Positions 1 through 7,255 of a DNA stretch of 64,000 nt are shown here, in pieces; within the stretch, counting starts at the first letter, position 1, and every line of letters begins with the position of its first letter. The stretch is taken from the NCBI GenBank assembly GCA_946480015.1, contig CAMLIL010000008.1:30186-94185 (forward strand), given 5' to 3'. A program made the translations under genes and the position numbers. This DNA comes from an uncultured Oxalobacteraceae bacterium (lineage in GTDB: Bacteria; Pseudomonadota; Gammaproteobacteria; Burkholderiales; Burkholderiaceae). The notes under the pieces are model-generated. The model did not search any database. It saw only the letters and a program-made list of their open reading frames with translations, and was not told where the DNA came from.

Positions 1-528
1 GCTGTAGCGCATTTCGGTCTGGCCGCCGACATGCGGCTCGAGCGCGGTTGGAATGCGCTCGTTGACAATATTCACCAGCCCACCGATGGCGCCGGAACCG
101 TACAGCAAGGCCGCCGGGCCGCGCAGAATTTCAATCTGACGCGAAATGGCGCCGTCGGCCGAGACCGCGTGGTCGTTCGACAGGCCGGACACATCGGAGA
201 CGGCCATGCCGTTTTCCAGCATCTTGACGCGCGAGCCTTCCAGGCCGCGAATGATCGGGCGCGAAGCCCCGGCGCCGAAACCGGAGGCCGACACGCCCAG
301 TTCATTGGACAGGGTCTCGCCCAGGGAACTGCCGAGTTTATCGCGCAGTTCGTCGCCGGACAGGATCTTGGCGGGCGTGAGAATCTGGTCGCCCTCGCCG
401 GCGCCAAAGGGCGAGGCGGTGACGATGACTTTGGGCACCACCGGCGCGTCCGGGGTGGATTGGGCATGCGCCAGGGACGCAAGGGCGGAAACAATCGCGC
501 TGGCAAGCAGCGTGCGTGGTACGTTCAT
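1..528 (-). CDS. TonB-dependent outer-membrane receptor, ZnuD-like (N-terminal part; runs off the left edge)
   Basis: Reading leftward from an ATG at 528, the frame stays open to the window edge and gives about 176 residues. There is a signal peptide (about residues 1-22, ending AHA), then a TonB plug domain. The plug signatures GASRPIIRGLEG, DVSGLSNDHAV and ILRGPAALLYG are those of the ZnuD/haem-zinc branch of TonB receptors. The family imports metal or metal complexes across the outer membrane using TonB energy. Only the plug is visible; the beta-barrel lies outside the window, so the substrate cannot be tested. The small His/Cys-containing secreted protein directly upstream on the same strand fits a metal-responsive operon. 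The plug assignment is solid; zinc as substrate is inference. Confidence 0.85.
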   Translation of the reverse strand, partial: MNVPRTLLASAIVSALASLAHAQSTPDAPVVPKVIVTASPFGAGEGDQILTPAKILSGDELRDKLGSSLGETLSNELGVSASGFGAGASRPIIRGLEGSRVKMLENGMAVSDVSGLSNDHAVSADGAISRQIEILRGPAALLYGSGAIGGLVNIVNERIPTALEPHVGGQTEMRYS

Positions 529-619
529 TCAAAAACCTCATCAACAACAAGCAATGGACAAGCGACCGCCGCCGCGCGCAGGAAGGCGCGGACAGGTCGG
601 CAGCGACAGGCAAAGGTTG

Positions 620-961
620 TCAGGCGTGAGGCGGGGCGCGCGACTGGAACGGGCACGCGTTGTGGCGGTCCCGGCCCGCCGCGACAGGCAGGAGGAAGGC
701 GCAGTCGGCCAGGTCGAGCGGAACGAAGGCACGCGGGCTCGTGCCCAGCGGCCCGGCCAGCTGGGCAAAAGCCAGGCATTGCTGGCAACCCGGATCCAGC
801 GCCGGGCTCTTCGACCGCCCGCCGTCGTCATCGCCGTCCTGGCCCAGCGCCGCCACCGGCAGCGCCGCGCGCAGGTGCGAGAACGCATGCGTCGCCGCCA
901 TCTGCTGGGTAAGCAGCAGAAGCAGCGACAGCAGGATGCGAACGATGACGTGGCGGCTCAT
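620..961 (-). CDS. Small secreted His/Cys-containing protein (DUF2946-like)
   Basis: This 113-residue protein has an N-terminal signal segment (about residues 8-25) followed by a short polar region with a CQQC pair, further histidines, and an Asp-rich stretch. Short exported proteins of this kind (DUF2946-like) commonly sit directly upstream of TonB receptors for copper or zinc in betaproteobacteria. Here it lies 91 bp before the ZnuD-like receptor on the same strand, and 21 bp after the exonuclease. The CxxC and His residues could bind metal, but no function is established. The family assignment rests on size, signal peptide, cysteine pair and context rather than clear sequence identity. Confidence 0.55.
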   Translation of the reverse strand: MSRHVIVRILLSLLLLLTQQMAATHAFSHLRAALPVAALGQDGDDDGGRSKSPALDPGCQQCLAFAQLAGPLGTSPRAFVPLDLADCAFLLPVAAGRDRHNACPFQSRAPPHA

Positions 962-982
962 ATGCGCGCTATTGTAATGCTA

Positions 983-1618
983 TTAAGGAAAGGATGTGCG
1001 TCCGGCGGCGTACTTGAGCAAGTAGTCCGGGACTTTGGCCGCACTCAGTTTATTGACCGACACCAGCAATTGCGGCTCGACCGGCCCGAGCGCGTAGCGC
1101 TGGTCCAGATGGCGGGCGATGTGGATCAGCAACTCGGCCGCCACCTCGGCATCCGATTCGGCCCGGTGGGCGGCGCTGCGGAAACGGATGCCCAGCTGAC
1201 CGGACAGCTGGCCCAGCTTGTAACTCGGCATGCCGGGAAAAATGCGGCGCGACAGTTTCAGCGAGCACACCAGTCCCACGTGGCCGCAGCTGCGTCCCAG
1301 CCGTTCGGCCTCGGCCTTGAGAAATTTTTCGTCGAAACTGGCGTTATGGGCCGACAAGGTGTCGCCACCGATAAAGTCCAGCAGCTCGGGCACCACCTGC
1401 GACACCGGCGGAGCGGCATCGACCATGGCCTGGCTGATGCCGGTCAGCTGGGTGATGAAGGATGGAATGCGCGCATGACAATTGACCAGCGAAACATAGC
1501 GCTCGGTCACCCGGCCGGCCACGATGCGCAGCGCCGCCACTTCGGTGATACGGTCGCCCATGGCCGGCGACAGGCCGGTGGTCTCGAAGTCGAGCATGAC
1601 GATGGGTTTCTCGAACAT
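983..1618 (-). CDS. DEDDh-type 3'-5' exonuclease (DnaQ/epsilon-like)
   Basis: This 211-residue protein has the three exonuclease motifs of the DnaQ superfamily. Exo I is DFETTG at residues 10-15, Exo II lies around SAHNASFDEKFL with the second Asp, and Exo III is HRAESDAEVAA with the catalytic His and Asp. It should remove nucleotides from 3' ends using two metal ions. It is too short to carry the C-terminal polymerase-binding region of the true DnaQ proofreading subunit, so a stand-alone nuclease acting in repair or RNA/DNA turnover is more likely. It starts 12 bp after the stop codon of the Hsp70-like gene, so the two are probably co-transcribed. The domain is certain; the cellular role is not. 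Confidence 0.85.
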   Translation of the reverse strand: MFEKPIVMLDFETTGLSPAMGDRITEVAALRIVAGRVTERYVSLVNCHARIPSFITQLTGISQAMVDAAPPVSQVVPELLDFIGGDTLSAHNASFDEKFLKAEAERLGRSCGHVGLVCSLKLSRRIFPGMPSYKLGQLSGQLGIRFRSAAHRAESDAEVAAELLIHIARHLDQRYALGPVEPQLLVSVNKLSAAKVPDYLLKYAAGRTSFP

Positions 1619-1630
1619 CGCGGGTCCTTG

Positions 1631-2881
1631 CTAGCTGAATTTACGCACGGCATCGAGCGCCAGCCCGGCGCCGATGCTGCCGAACAGGTCGCCCTCGACC
1701 TTGCGCGCGGCCGGCAACAGCGCGCCGATATGTTCGCGCAGCAAGCGCACGCCGCTCGACCCGCCCGTGAAAAACACGGTATCGACCTGATCGGCCTTGA
1801 TGCCGGCATCGGCCAGCAGTTTGCGCACCGTCAAGCCGACCGACTCGACCAGATGGCCGACCGCATCGTTGAAGGTACCCACGGGCACCGTCAAGCGCTG
1901 CGGCGGCGCCAGCCGGTCCAGGTCAAGCTCGGCGACCGGGCTGGCCGACAGGCCGATCTTGGCCTCCTCCACCTGCATCGCCAGCCAATGGCCGGCACGC
2001 TCGTCGATCAGGCGCTGCAGGCGCATCAGCTTGTCCGGTTCGCGCGCATCGCGCACCACGTCGGCCAGCTGGGTCCAGGTCTTCTTGGTGTACGCCATAT
2101 TAATAGTGTGCCAGGTCGCCAGGTTGAAGTAATAACTCGACGGAATCGCCGTGTCATTGGTCATCAGGCTCTGGTAGCCCAACAGCGGCATCACCGACGC
2201 CAGGCTCAGGTATTTATCGAAGTCGGTGCCGCCGATATGCACCCCGCCGGTGGCGAGGATGTCGCCGCGCCGGTCAAGCTGGCTGACCCGCTCCGGTGCC
2301 AGCCGCACCAGCGAAAAGTCCGAGGTGCCGCCGCCGATGTCGACGATCAACACCAGTTCTTCGCGCGCGATCTGCGATTCGTAGTCGAACGCGGCGGCGA
2401 TCGGTTCGTACTGGAAAGCCACCTGCTTGAAACCGACCGCGCGGGCGATGCCTTCCAGGGTATCTTCCGCCTGACGGTCGGCATCGGCACTGTCGTCGAT
2501 GAAAAACACCGGGCGCCCGAACACGGCGGACTCGAAGGGCTGGCCGGCGGCGGCCTCGGCCCTGCGCTTGAGTTCGCCGATGAACTGGGTCAGCAGCAGG
2601 CGGAACGGCAGCGCCCGCCCGGCCACCTCGGTCTGGCCATCGATCAGGCTAGTGCCCAGCAAGCTTTTCAGCGAGCGCATCAGGCGCCCTTCGTAACCGG
2701 CCAGATAGCCGGCCAAGGCCGCGCGCCCGTAGCTGACCTCGTCATCGTCGGCATTGAAAAACACCACCGACGGCAGGGTTGGCTTGCCGTCTTCCAGCGC
2801 GAGCAGCGCCGGCAGGCCGGGGCGCACCAGCCCGACGGTTGAGTTGGAGGTGCCGAAATCGATGCCGCAAGCGTGTGCCAT
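1631..2881 (-). CDS. yegD: Hsp70-family molecular chaperone, YegD-like
   Basis: This 416-residue protein is made almost entirely of an actin/Hsp70 ATPase fold. The phosphate-1 motif GIDFGTSNSTVG is at residues 6-17, the phosphate-2 motif VDIGGGTSDFS is near residue 200, and the adenosine motif FFTGGSSGVRLL is near residue 355. There is no substrate-binding domain or EEVD-like tail as in DnaK, which matches YegD in E. coli and its relatives. It probably hydrolyses ATP while binding an unknown partner in the cytoplasm. The exonuclease follows 12 bp downstream on the same strand. The gene is divergent from the LacI regulator, with about 190 bp between the two starts. Confidence 0.85.
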   Translation of the reverse strand: MAHACGIDFGTSNSTVGLVRPGLPALLALEDGKPTLPSVVFFNADDDEVSYGRAALAGYLAGYEGRLMRSLKSLLGTSLIDGQTEVAGRALPFRLLLTQFIGELKRRAEAAAGQPFESAVFGRPVFFIDDSADADRQAEDTLEGIARAVGFKQVAFQYEPIAAAFDYESQIAREELVLIVDIGGGTSDFSLVRLAPERVSQLDRRGDILATGGVHIGGTDFDKYLSLASVMPLLGYQSLMTNDTAIPSSYYFNLATWHTINMAYTKKTWTQLADVVRDAREPDKLMRLQRLIDERAGHWLAMQVEEAKIGLSASPVAELDLDRLAPPQRLTVPVGTFNDAVGHLVESVGLTVRKLLADAGIKADQVDTVFFTGGSSGVRLLREHIGALLPAARKVEGDLFGSIGAGLALDAVRKFS

Positions 2882-3007
2882 GAAACCCTTTTAAGTAAGG
2901 GGCGGTATGTTACCAGATTCCCGTGGCAATGGCTGTGGCTGGCACGGGGGAAATAACAACAGTGGGCATCCGTCCAGCATGCTTTTCTATTTCTTAAGGG
3001 AAAGCTA

Positions 3008-3037
3008 TTGCCACAGAGTAAGCCGGCTTGCTACACT
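3008..3037 (+). promoter_or_regulatory. Likely sigma-70 promoter of the LacI-family gene
   Basis: TTGCCA at 3008-3013 and TACACT at 3032-3037 are separated by 18 bp and lie about 35 bp before the ATG at 3073. This was judged by eye. Confidence 0.45.
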
Positions 3038-3072
3038 AGAAAACGCCATCCTCAGGCCCCACGCCCGCCACC

Positions 3073-4140
3073 ATGAACAATCCTATGCCGCCGCTGGCCA
3101 TTGCCGACCTCAAGGCGCTGATCCGCACCGAAGCGCGCCGGGTCACGTCCTACGACGTCGCGATCGCGGCCGGGGTTTCGCAGTCGGCCGTGTCGCGCTG
3201 TTTTCAGCCCAAGGCCAGCGTCTCCAAGGCCACCTACGCGCGCGTGATGGAAGCGGCGCGCGATCTCGACTACACCCCCAATGCCGCCGCGCGCAGCCTC
3301 AACACCCGGCGTTCCAACCTGGTGGCGGTGGTGCTGTCGACCCAGGTCAGCATGCACTATCCGGAAGTATTGTCCGAGCTGAGCCGCCAGTTCGGCCAGC
3401 GCGGCATGCGCGTACTGTTGTTCAGCCTGGCGCACGAGAGCGACATCGACCACACCCTGGCCGATATCTGGCAGCACCAGGTTGACGGTGTGGTGGTGGG
3501 CGCCCAGCTCTCGCCCGTCCAGATGGCCGAATTCGAACGGCGCCAGGTGCCCTTTGTGCTGTTCAACCGGCAGCAGCCGGGCGGCCACGCCAGCGCGGTC
3601 GTGTGCGATCAGCAGGAAGCGGCGCGCCTGATGGTCACCCGCCTGGCCGCGGCCGGCCACAAGCGCTTCGCCATGATCGACGGCCCGGCCGACTCGGTGC
3701 TCGCCAACGAGCGCCGGCGCGGAGTGTGCGCGCGTCTGGAGGAGATCGGCCTGGCCGCGCCGCTGGTGGTGGCCGGCGGCTTCGACTACGCCAGCGGCAG
3801 CCACGGCCTGCGCGAAATCGTCGGTCGCCTGGGCGGCCTGCCCGACGCCGTCATCTGCGCCAACGATGTGATGGCCATCGGCTGCCTGGACAGCGCGCGC
3901 CACGACATGCAACTGACGGTGCCGCGCGACCTGTCGATCACCGGCTTCGACGGTATCCCCCAGGCGGGCTGGCTGAGCTATAACCTGACCACCCTGCGCC
4001 TGCCCATGCAACCCATGACCCTGGCGGTGGCCGAGCTGCTGACCAATCTGATCTCCAACGGCCAGCAGGCGCCGGCGCGACTATCGTTTTCCGCCACCGT
4101 CGTCGACGGTGCTACCGCGCGCCTGGGTCCGGCGTCCTGA
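3073..4140 (+). CDS. LacI-family transcriptional regulator
   Basis: This 355-residue protein has an N-terminal LacI helix-turn-helix (about residues 24-60), with SYDVAIAAGVSQSAVSRCF and the hinge-helix sequence YTPNAAARSLNTRRSN. A periplasmic-binding-protein-type effector domain (about 75-350) follows, with typical ICANDVMAIG and ITGFDGIP motifs. The family binds palindromic operators and releases them on binding a sugar or nucleoside. The first 20 residues extend beyond the usual LacI N-terminus, so a start a little further downstream is possible. No transport or catabolic gene is adjacent on its strand; the next gene encodes a cytochrome oxidase subunit. Its target operon is therefore not evident here, and may be the sugar ABC transporter at 9-13.5 kb or lie elsewhere. 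Confidence 0.9.
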   Translation: MNNPMPPLAIADLKALIRTEARRVTSYDVAIAAGVSQSAVSRCFQPKASVSKATYARVMEAARDLDYTPNAAARSLNTRRSNLVAVVLSTQVSMHYPEVLSELSRQFGQRGMRVLLFSLAHESDIDHTLADIWQHQVDGVVVGAQLSPVQMAEFERRQVPFVLFNRQQPGGHASAVVCDQQEAARLMVTRLAAAGHKRFAMIDGPADSVLANERRRGVCARLEEIGLAAPLVVAGGFDYASGSHGLREIVGRLGGLPDAVICANDVMAIGCLDSARHDMQLTVPRDLSITGFDGIPQAGWLSYNLTTLRLPMQPMTLAVAELLTNLISNGQQAPARLSFSATVVDGATARLGPAS

Positions 4141-4273
4141 CGCCTGTCAAAGAAGATTCACTGCGGCGCGGGAACCGGCGCCGATCGCGCCTCTCTAATT
4201 GGTAGTCTCATCCACGCCGCGCATGCGCCATGCATGCCGGGCGACCGCACGGGCTACCGCAAGGAGGAACGTC

Positions 4274-5869
4274 ATGCACGCCGACACGCTCGATGGCCAC
4301 GCAGCCCACCCTGCCGGCGCGGCGCACGCCCATCCGCACGGCTGGCGGCGCTGGCTGTACGCCACCAACCACAAGGATATCGGCACCCTGTATCTGTGGT
4401 TTTCCCTGGTCATGTTCATGACCGGCGGCGTGCTGGCACTGCTGATCCGCGCCGAACTGTTCCAGCCGGGCCTGCAATTCTTCCAGCCCGAGCTGTACAA
4501 CCAGTTCGTCACCATGCATGGGCTCATCATGGTGTTCGGCGCCATCATGCCGGGCTTCGTCGGCTTCGCCAACTGGATGGTGCCGCTGCAGATCGGCGCG
4601 TCCGACATGGCCTTCGCGCGCATGAACAACCTGTCGTTCTGGCTGCTGCCGCCCGCCGCGCTGCTGCTGCTGGCGGCCTTCTTCACGGCCGGCGGGGCGC
4701 CCGGCTCGGGCTGGACCATGTACCCGCCGCTGTCGCTGCAGATGGGCGCCGGCATGGACATGACGATCTTCGCCGTGCACCTGATGGGCGCCTCGTCCAT
4801 CATGGGCGCCATCAACATCATCGTCACCATCCTCAACCTGCGCGCGCCCGGCATGGCCCTGATGAAAATGCCGATGTTCTGCTGGACCTGGCTGATCACC
4901 GCCTACCTGCTCATCGCCGTCATGCCGGTACTGGCCTGCGCCGTGACCATGCTGCTGACCGACCGCCATTTCGGCACCACCTTCTTCGATGCCGCCGCCG
5001 CCGGCGACCCGCTGATCTTCCAGCACCTGTTCTGGTTTTTCGGCCACCCCGAGGTCTACATCATGATCCTGCCCGGCTTCGGCATCATTTCGCACGTGAT
5101 TCCAGCCTTCTCGCGCAAGCCGCTGTTCGGCTACGCCTCCATGGTGTATGCGGCGGCCGCCATCGCCATCGTCTCGTTCATCGTCTGGGCCCACCACATG
5201 TTTACCACCGGCATGCCCGTCACGGCGCAACTGTTCTTCATGTACGCCACCATGCTGGTGGCGGTGCCGACCGGGGTCAAGGTATTCAACTGGATCGCCA
5301 CCATGTGGCGCGGCTCGCTCACGTTCGAGCCGGCCATGCTGTTCGCCGTCGGCTTCATCTGGGTGTTCACCATCGGCGGCCTGTCCGGTGTGCTGCTGTC
5401 GATCGTGCCGATCGACATCCAGGTGCAGGACACCTATTACGTAGTGGGCCATTTCCACTACGTGCTGGTGGCCGGCTCGCTGTTTGCCCTGTTTGCCGGC
5501 TTTTATTACTGGGTGCCGAAGTGGACCGGGCACATGGTCAGCGAGTGGCGTGGCAAATTCCACTTCTGGAATTCGCTCGTATGGGTGAATCTCACATTTT
5601 TCCCCATGCATTTCCTGGGCTTGGCCGGCATGCCGCGCCGCTACGCCGATTACCCGGCCCAGTTCGCCGACTTCAACGCCATCGTCAGCATGGGCGCGCT
5701 GCTGTTCGGGCTCAGCCAGGTGTACTGGCTGGTGGCGGTGGTGCTGCCGGTGGTGCGCGGTGGCCGTGCGGCGCCGGCCAAGCCCTGGGAGGGAGCCGAA
5801 GGGCTGGAATGGACCGTGCCCAGTCCGGCGCCCTTCCACACCTTCGAGACGCCGCCGGTGGTGAAGTGA
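4274..5869 (+). CDS. ctaD: Cytochrome c oxidase subunit I (aa3-type haem-copper oxidase)
   Basis: From the ATG at 4274 the product is 531 residues. A strong ribosome site AAGGAGG at 4261-4267 decides this start over upstream in-frame codons. It is the catalytic membrane subunit that reduces O2 to water and pumps protons. Twelve membrane helices are visible, with the family signatures YATNHKDIGTLYLWF, MHGLIMVFG (haem a ligand), FWFFGHPEVYIMILPGFG (Cu-B His and cross-linked Tyr), WAHHMFTTGMP (Cu-B ligands) and VVGHFHYVLVAG (haem ligands). The oddity is context: no subunit II, III or assembly gene is adjacent, only the DUF2244 gene 27 bp downstream. This looks like a second, orphan copy that must borrow partners, or a variant oxidase. 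Confidence 0.95.
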   Translation: MHADTLDGHAAHPAGAAHAHPHGWRRWLYATNHKDIGTLYLWFSLVMFMTGGVLALLIRAELFQPGLQFFQPELYNQFVTMHGLIMVFGAIMPGFVGFANWMVPLQIGASDMAFARMNNLSFWLLPPAALLLLAAFFTAGGAPGSGWTMYPPLSLQMGAGMDMTIFAVHLMGASSIMGAINIIVTILNLRAPGMALMKMPMFCWTWLITAYLLIAVMPVLACAVTMLLTDRHFGTTFFDAAAAGDPLIFQHLFWFFGHPEVYIMILPGFGIISHVIPAFSRKPLFGYASMVYAAAAIAIVSFIVWAHHMFTTGMPVTAQLFFMYATMLVAVPTGVKVFNWIATMWRGSLTFEPAMLFAVGFIWVFTIGGLSGVLLSIVPIDIQVQDTYYVVGHFHYVLVAGSLFALFAGFYYWVPKWTGHMVSEWRGKFHFWNSLVWVNLTFFPMHFLGLAGMPRRYADYPAQFADFNAIVSMGALLFGLSQVYWLVAVVLPVVRGGRAAPAKPWEGAEGLEWTVPSPAPFHTFETPPVVK

Positions 5870-5896
5870 GCGCATCGCGGTAGCGGGAGACGCCCC

Positions 5897-6358
5897 ATGG
5901 AACAGCACTGGCTACTCAAGCGCAACTGTTCACTGTCACCGCGCCACTCGGTGCTGGCGATCGGAGCGCTGTGCGCCGTATTACTCATCGTCGGCTGTGT
6001 CTTCGCGCTGTTCGGCCTGTGGCCGGTGCTGGCCTTCGCCTGGCTGCATGTGCTGGCGCTGGTGGCGGCGCTGCTGAGCTACGCCAGCCACGCCGGCGAC
6101 CGCGAACGCATCGCGCTCACGCCGGACTGCCTGCTGATCGAACGGGTCGAAGGCGACCGCGTTTGCCAGACCCGGCTCGACCCGTGCTGGACCCGCATCG
6201 TGCCGCCGGCCGGCCGCTTCGACTTGATCCACCTCGAAGCGCGCGGCGTGCAGGTTGATGTCGGCGGTTTTATCGACGAGCCCCAGCGCACCCAGGTCGC
6301 GCTGGAACTGCGCCGCCAGTTAAGGCTGCGCTCAGCTTTCCAGAGCCCCGCTCCGTAG
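5897..6358 (+). CDS. DUF2244 membrane protein
   Basis: This 153-residue protein has two hydrophobic helices near the N-terminus (about residues 20-42 and 45-65), followed by a soluble domain of about 85 residues. The N-terminal WLLKRNCSLSPRHS is the hallmark of DUF2244. Members of this family are typically encoded near cytochrome oxidase genes, and here it starts 27 bp after ctaD on the same strand. A role linked to the oxidase is suggested by context only; no catalytic residues are recognisable. Its last 27 bases overlap the 3' end of the convergent Clp_N gene. Confidence 0.7.
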   Translation: MEQHWLLKRNCSLSPRHSVLAIGALCAVLLIVGCVFALFGLWPVLAFAWLHVLALVAALLSYASHAGDRERIALTPDCLLIERVEGDRVCQTRLDPCWTRIVPPAGRFDLIHLEARGVQVDVGGFIDEPQRTQVALELRRQLRLRSAFQSPAP

Positions 6359-6853
6359 GCTGATTTCGTCGCTCGCGGCACGGGCCATCTCGCGCAGGTC
6401 GATGCGCAGGCTGCGCAGCGAGCGCGCCGCAGTGCTGTTCTGCATGGCCGCCACCGCCAGCAATACATGCGCGCCAAGCAGACGCGGGCTGGCGGTGGCC
6501 CGGCGCAGGCCCGCCAGCGCCTGTACGACGGCCTTGCCGGATTCAGCCGCTTCGAACAGGATCGGCGCCGGGCCCTGTTCCGGCGGCGGGGGCACACGGC
6601 TTGCGTCGATGCCCAGGCTCGCGAGCGCGCCCAGGTGATGGGCAAGGATTGCCGGCCCCAGCGCCTGCGGATCGGCGTTCAGGCGCGCGAAAGTAGCGCG
6701 CGCCGTTCCGTCGTCGAGTGCGAATGCGGCCAGCAAGTAATGCTCCGCGCCGGGATGCCGGTAGCCCGACAGGCGAGCCTGCCGTTCCGCTTCCAGGCAC
6801 AGGCGTTTAATCGTCTGCACGTCCTTCAATCGGTTCCTGAATGCTTGCAACAT
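6332..6853 (-). CDS. Stand-alone Clp N-terminal (Clp_N) domain protein
   Basis: Starting at the ATG at 6853, which is preceded by an AAGGAAA ribosome site, the product is 173 residues. Residues about 10-75 and 100-160 resemble the two repeats of the ClpA/ClpB N-domain, including GYRHPGAEHYLLAAFAL and the second-repeat core LLGAHVLLAVAAM. No AAA+ ATPase module follows, so it is an N-domain without an unfoldase. In the Clp machines this domain binds substrates or adaptors. The free version may act as an adaptor, a decoy or a ligand sensor. It overlaps the upstream HTH gene by 47 bp, so the two are translationally coupled and probably work together. The C-terminus overlaps the convergent DUF2244 gene. 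Confidence 0.7.
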   Translation of the reverse strand: MLQAFRNRLKDVQTIKRLCLEAERQARLSGYRHPGAEHYLLAAFALDDGTARATFARLNADPQALGPAILAHHLGALASLGIDASRVPPPPEQGPAPILFEAAESGKAVVQALAGLRRATASPRLLGAHVLLAVAAMQNSTAARSLRSLRIDLREMARAASDEISLRSGALES

Positions 6854-7088
6854 GAGTGGTTTCCTTCGCATGTGCTGCTGCTTCCTGCGCGAGCGCACCG
6901 GCGTGGCGCTTGTGCGCCGCCTGCCGCGTCACCCCCAAACCTTCGGCGATTTGCGCCCAGGTCCATCCCTGCGCGAACGCATTGCGCACCGCGGTGCGCT
7001 CGACCTGGTCGGCCAGCACGCGCAGTGCTACCACGGCCGCGAGCGCATCGCCGGGCTCTTCCGGGATGTCAATCTTGATCGGCTTCAT
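6807..7088 (-). CDS. Small helix-turn-helix protein partnered with Clp_N
   Basis: This 93-residue protein has a helix-turn-helix at residues about 42-65 (WTWAQIAEGLGVTRQAAHKR), similar to sigma-factor region 4 or phage-type HTH domains. The flanks are an acidic N-terminus and an Ala-rich, charged tail. It most likely binds DNA as a dimer. Two near-identical palindromes lie immediately in front of its start and overlap the only good promoter, so autoregulation is likely. The start codon is about where transcription should begin, suggesting a leaderless mRNA. It overlaps the Clp_N gene, giving a two-gene unit. No enzymatic domain is present. Confidence 0.7.
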   Translation of the reverse strand: MKPIKIDIPEEPGDALAAVVALRVLADQVERTAVRNAFAQGWTWAQIAEGLGVTRQAAHKRHAGALAQEAAAHAKETTHVASIQEPIEGRADD

Positions 7089-7089
7089 G

Positions 7090-7136
7090 TGTCAACCTTA
7101 GTTGACATCGGCGCACTTGTCAACCTGCGTTGACGC
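7090..7136. promoter_or_regulatory. Double palindromic operator over the HTH-gene promoter
   Basis: Two copies of TGTCAAC-N4-GTTGACA lie at 7090-7107 (perfect 7-bp arms) and 7119-7136 (one mismatch), with centres 29 bp apart. On the minus strand the second copy supplies a -35 TTGACA (7124-7119), and a -10 TAAGGT lies at 7100-7095 with an 18-bp spacer. The -10 ends only 6 bp before the ATG at 7088. A protein bound here would block RNA polymerase. The site also lies upstream of the divergent gene at 7256. Confidence 0.65.
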
Positions 7137-7255
7137 ATTTTTCGATGGCACATTGCCACCAGCGTTCCTATCCGCTACCCTTACACATTCAGCAACCTTA
7201 CTTACCAATTTGCAGAGTCGTGACCTGGAACGGTCCGGTTCCAGGAGAGACACGA

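Noticed and set aside
146..2842. Open frame of 898 residues on the plus strand
   Set aside because: It is antisense to four minus-strand genes with clear families (TonB plug, small secreted protein, exonuclease, Hsp70).
4208..5908. Long minus-strand frame opposite ctaD
   Set aside because: It is a His/Gly/Asp-rich shadow of a membrane-protein gene; the plus strand holds all oxidase motifs.
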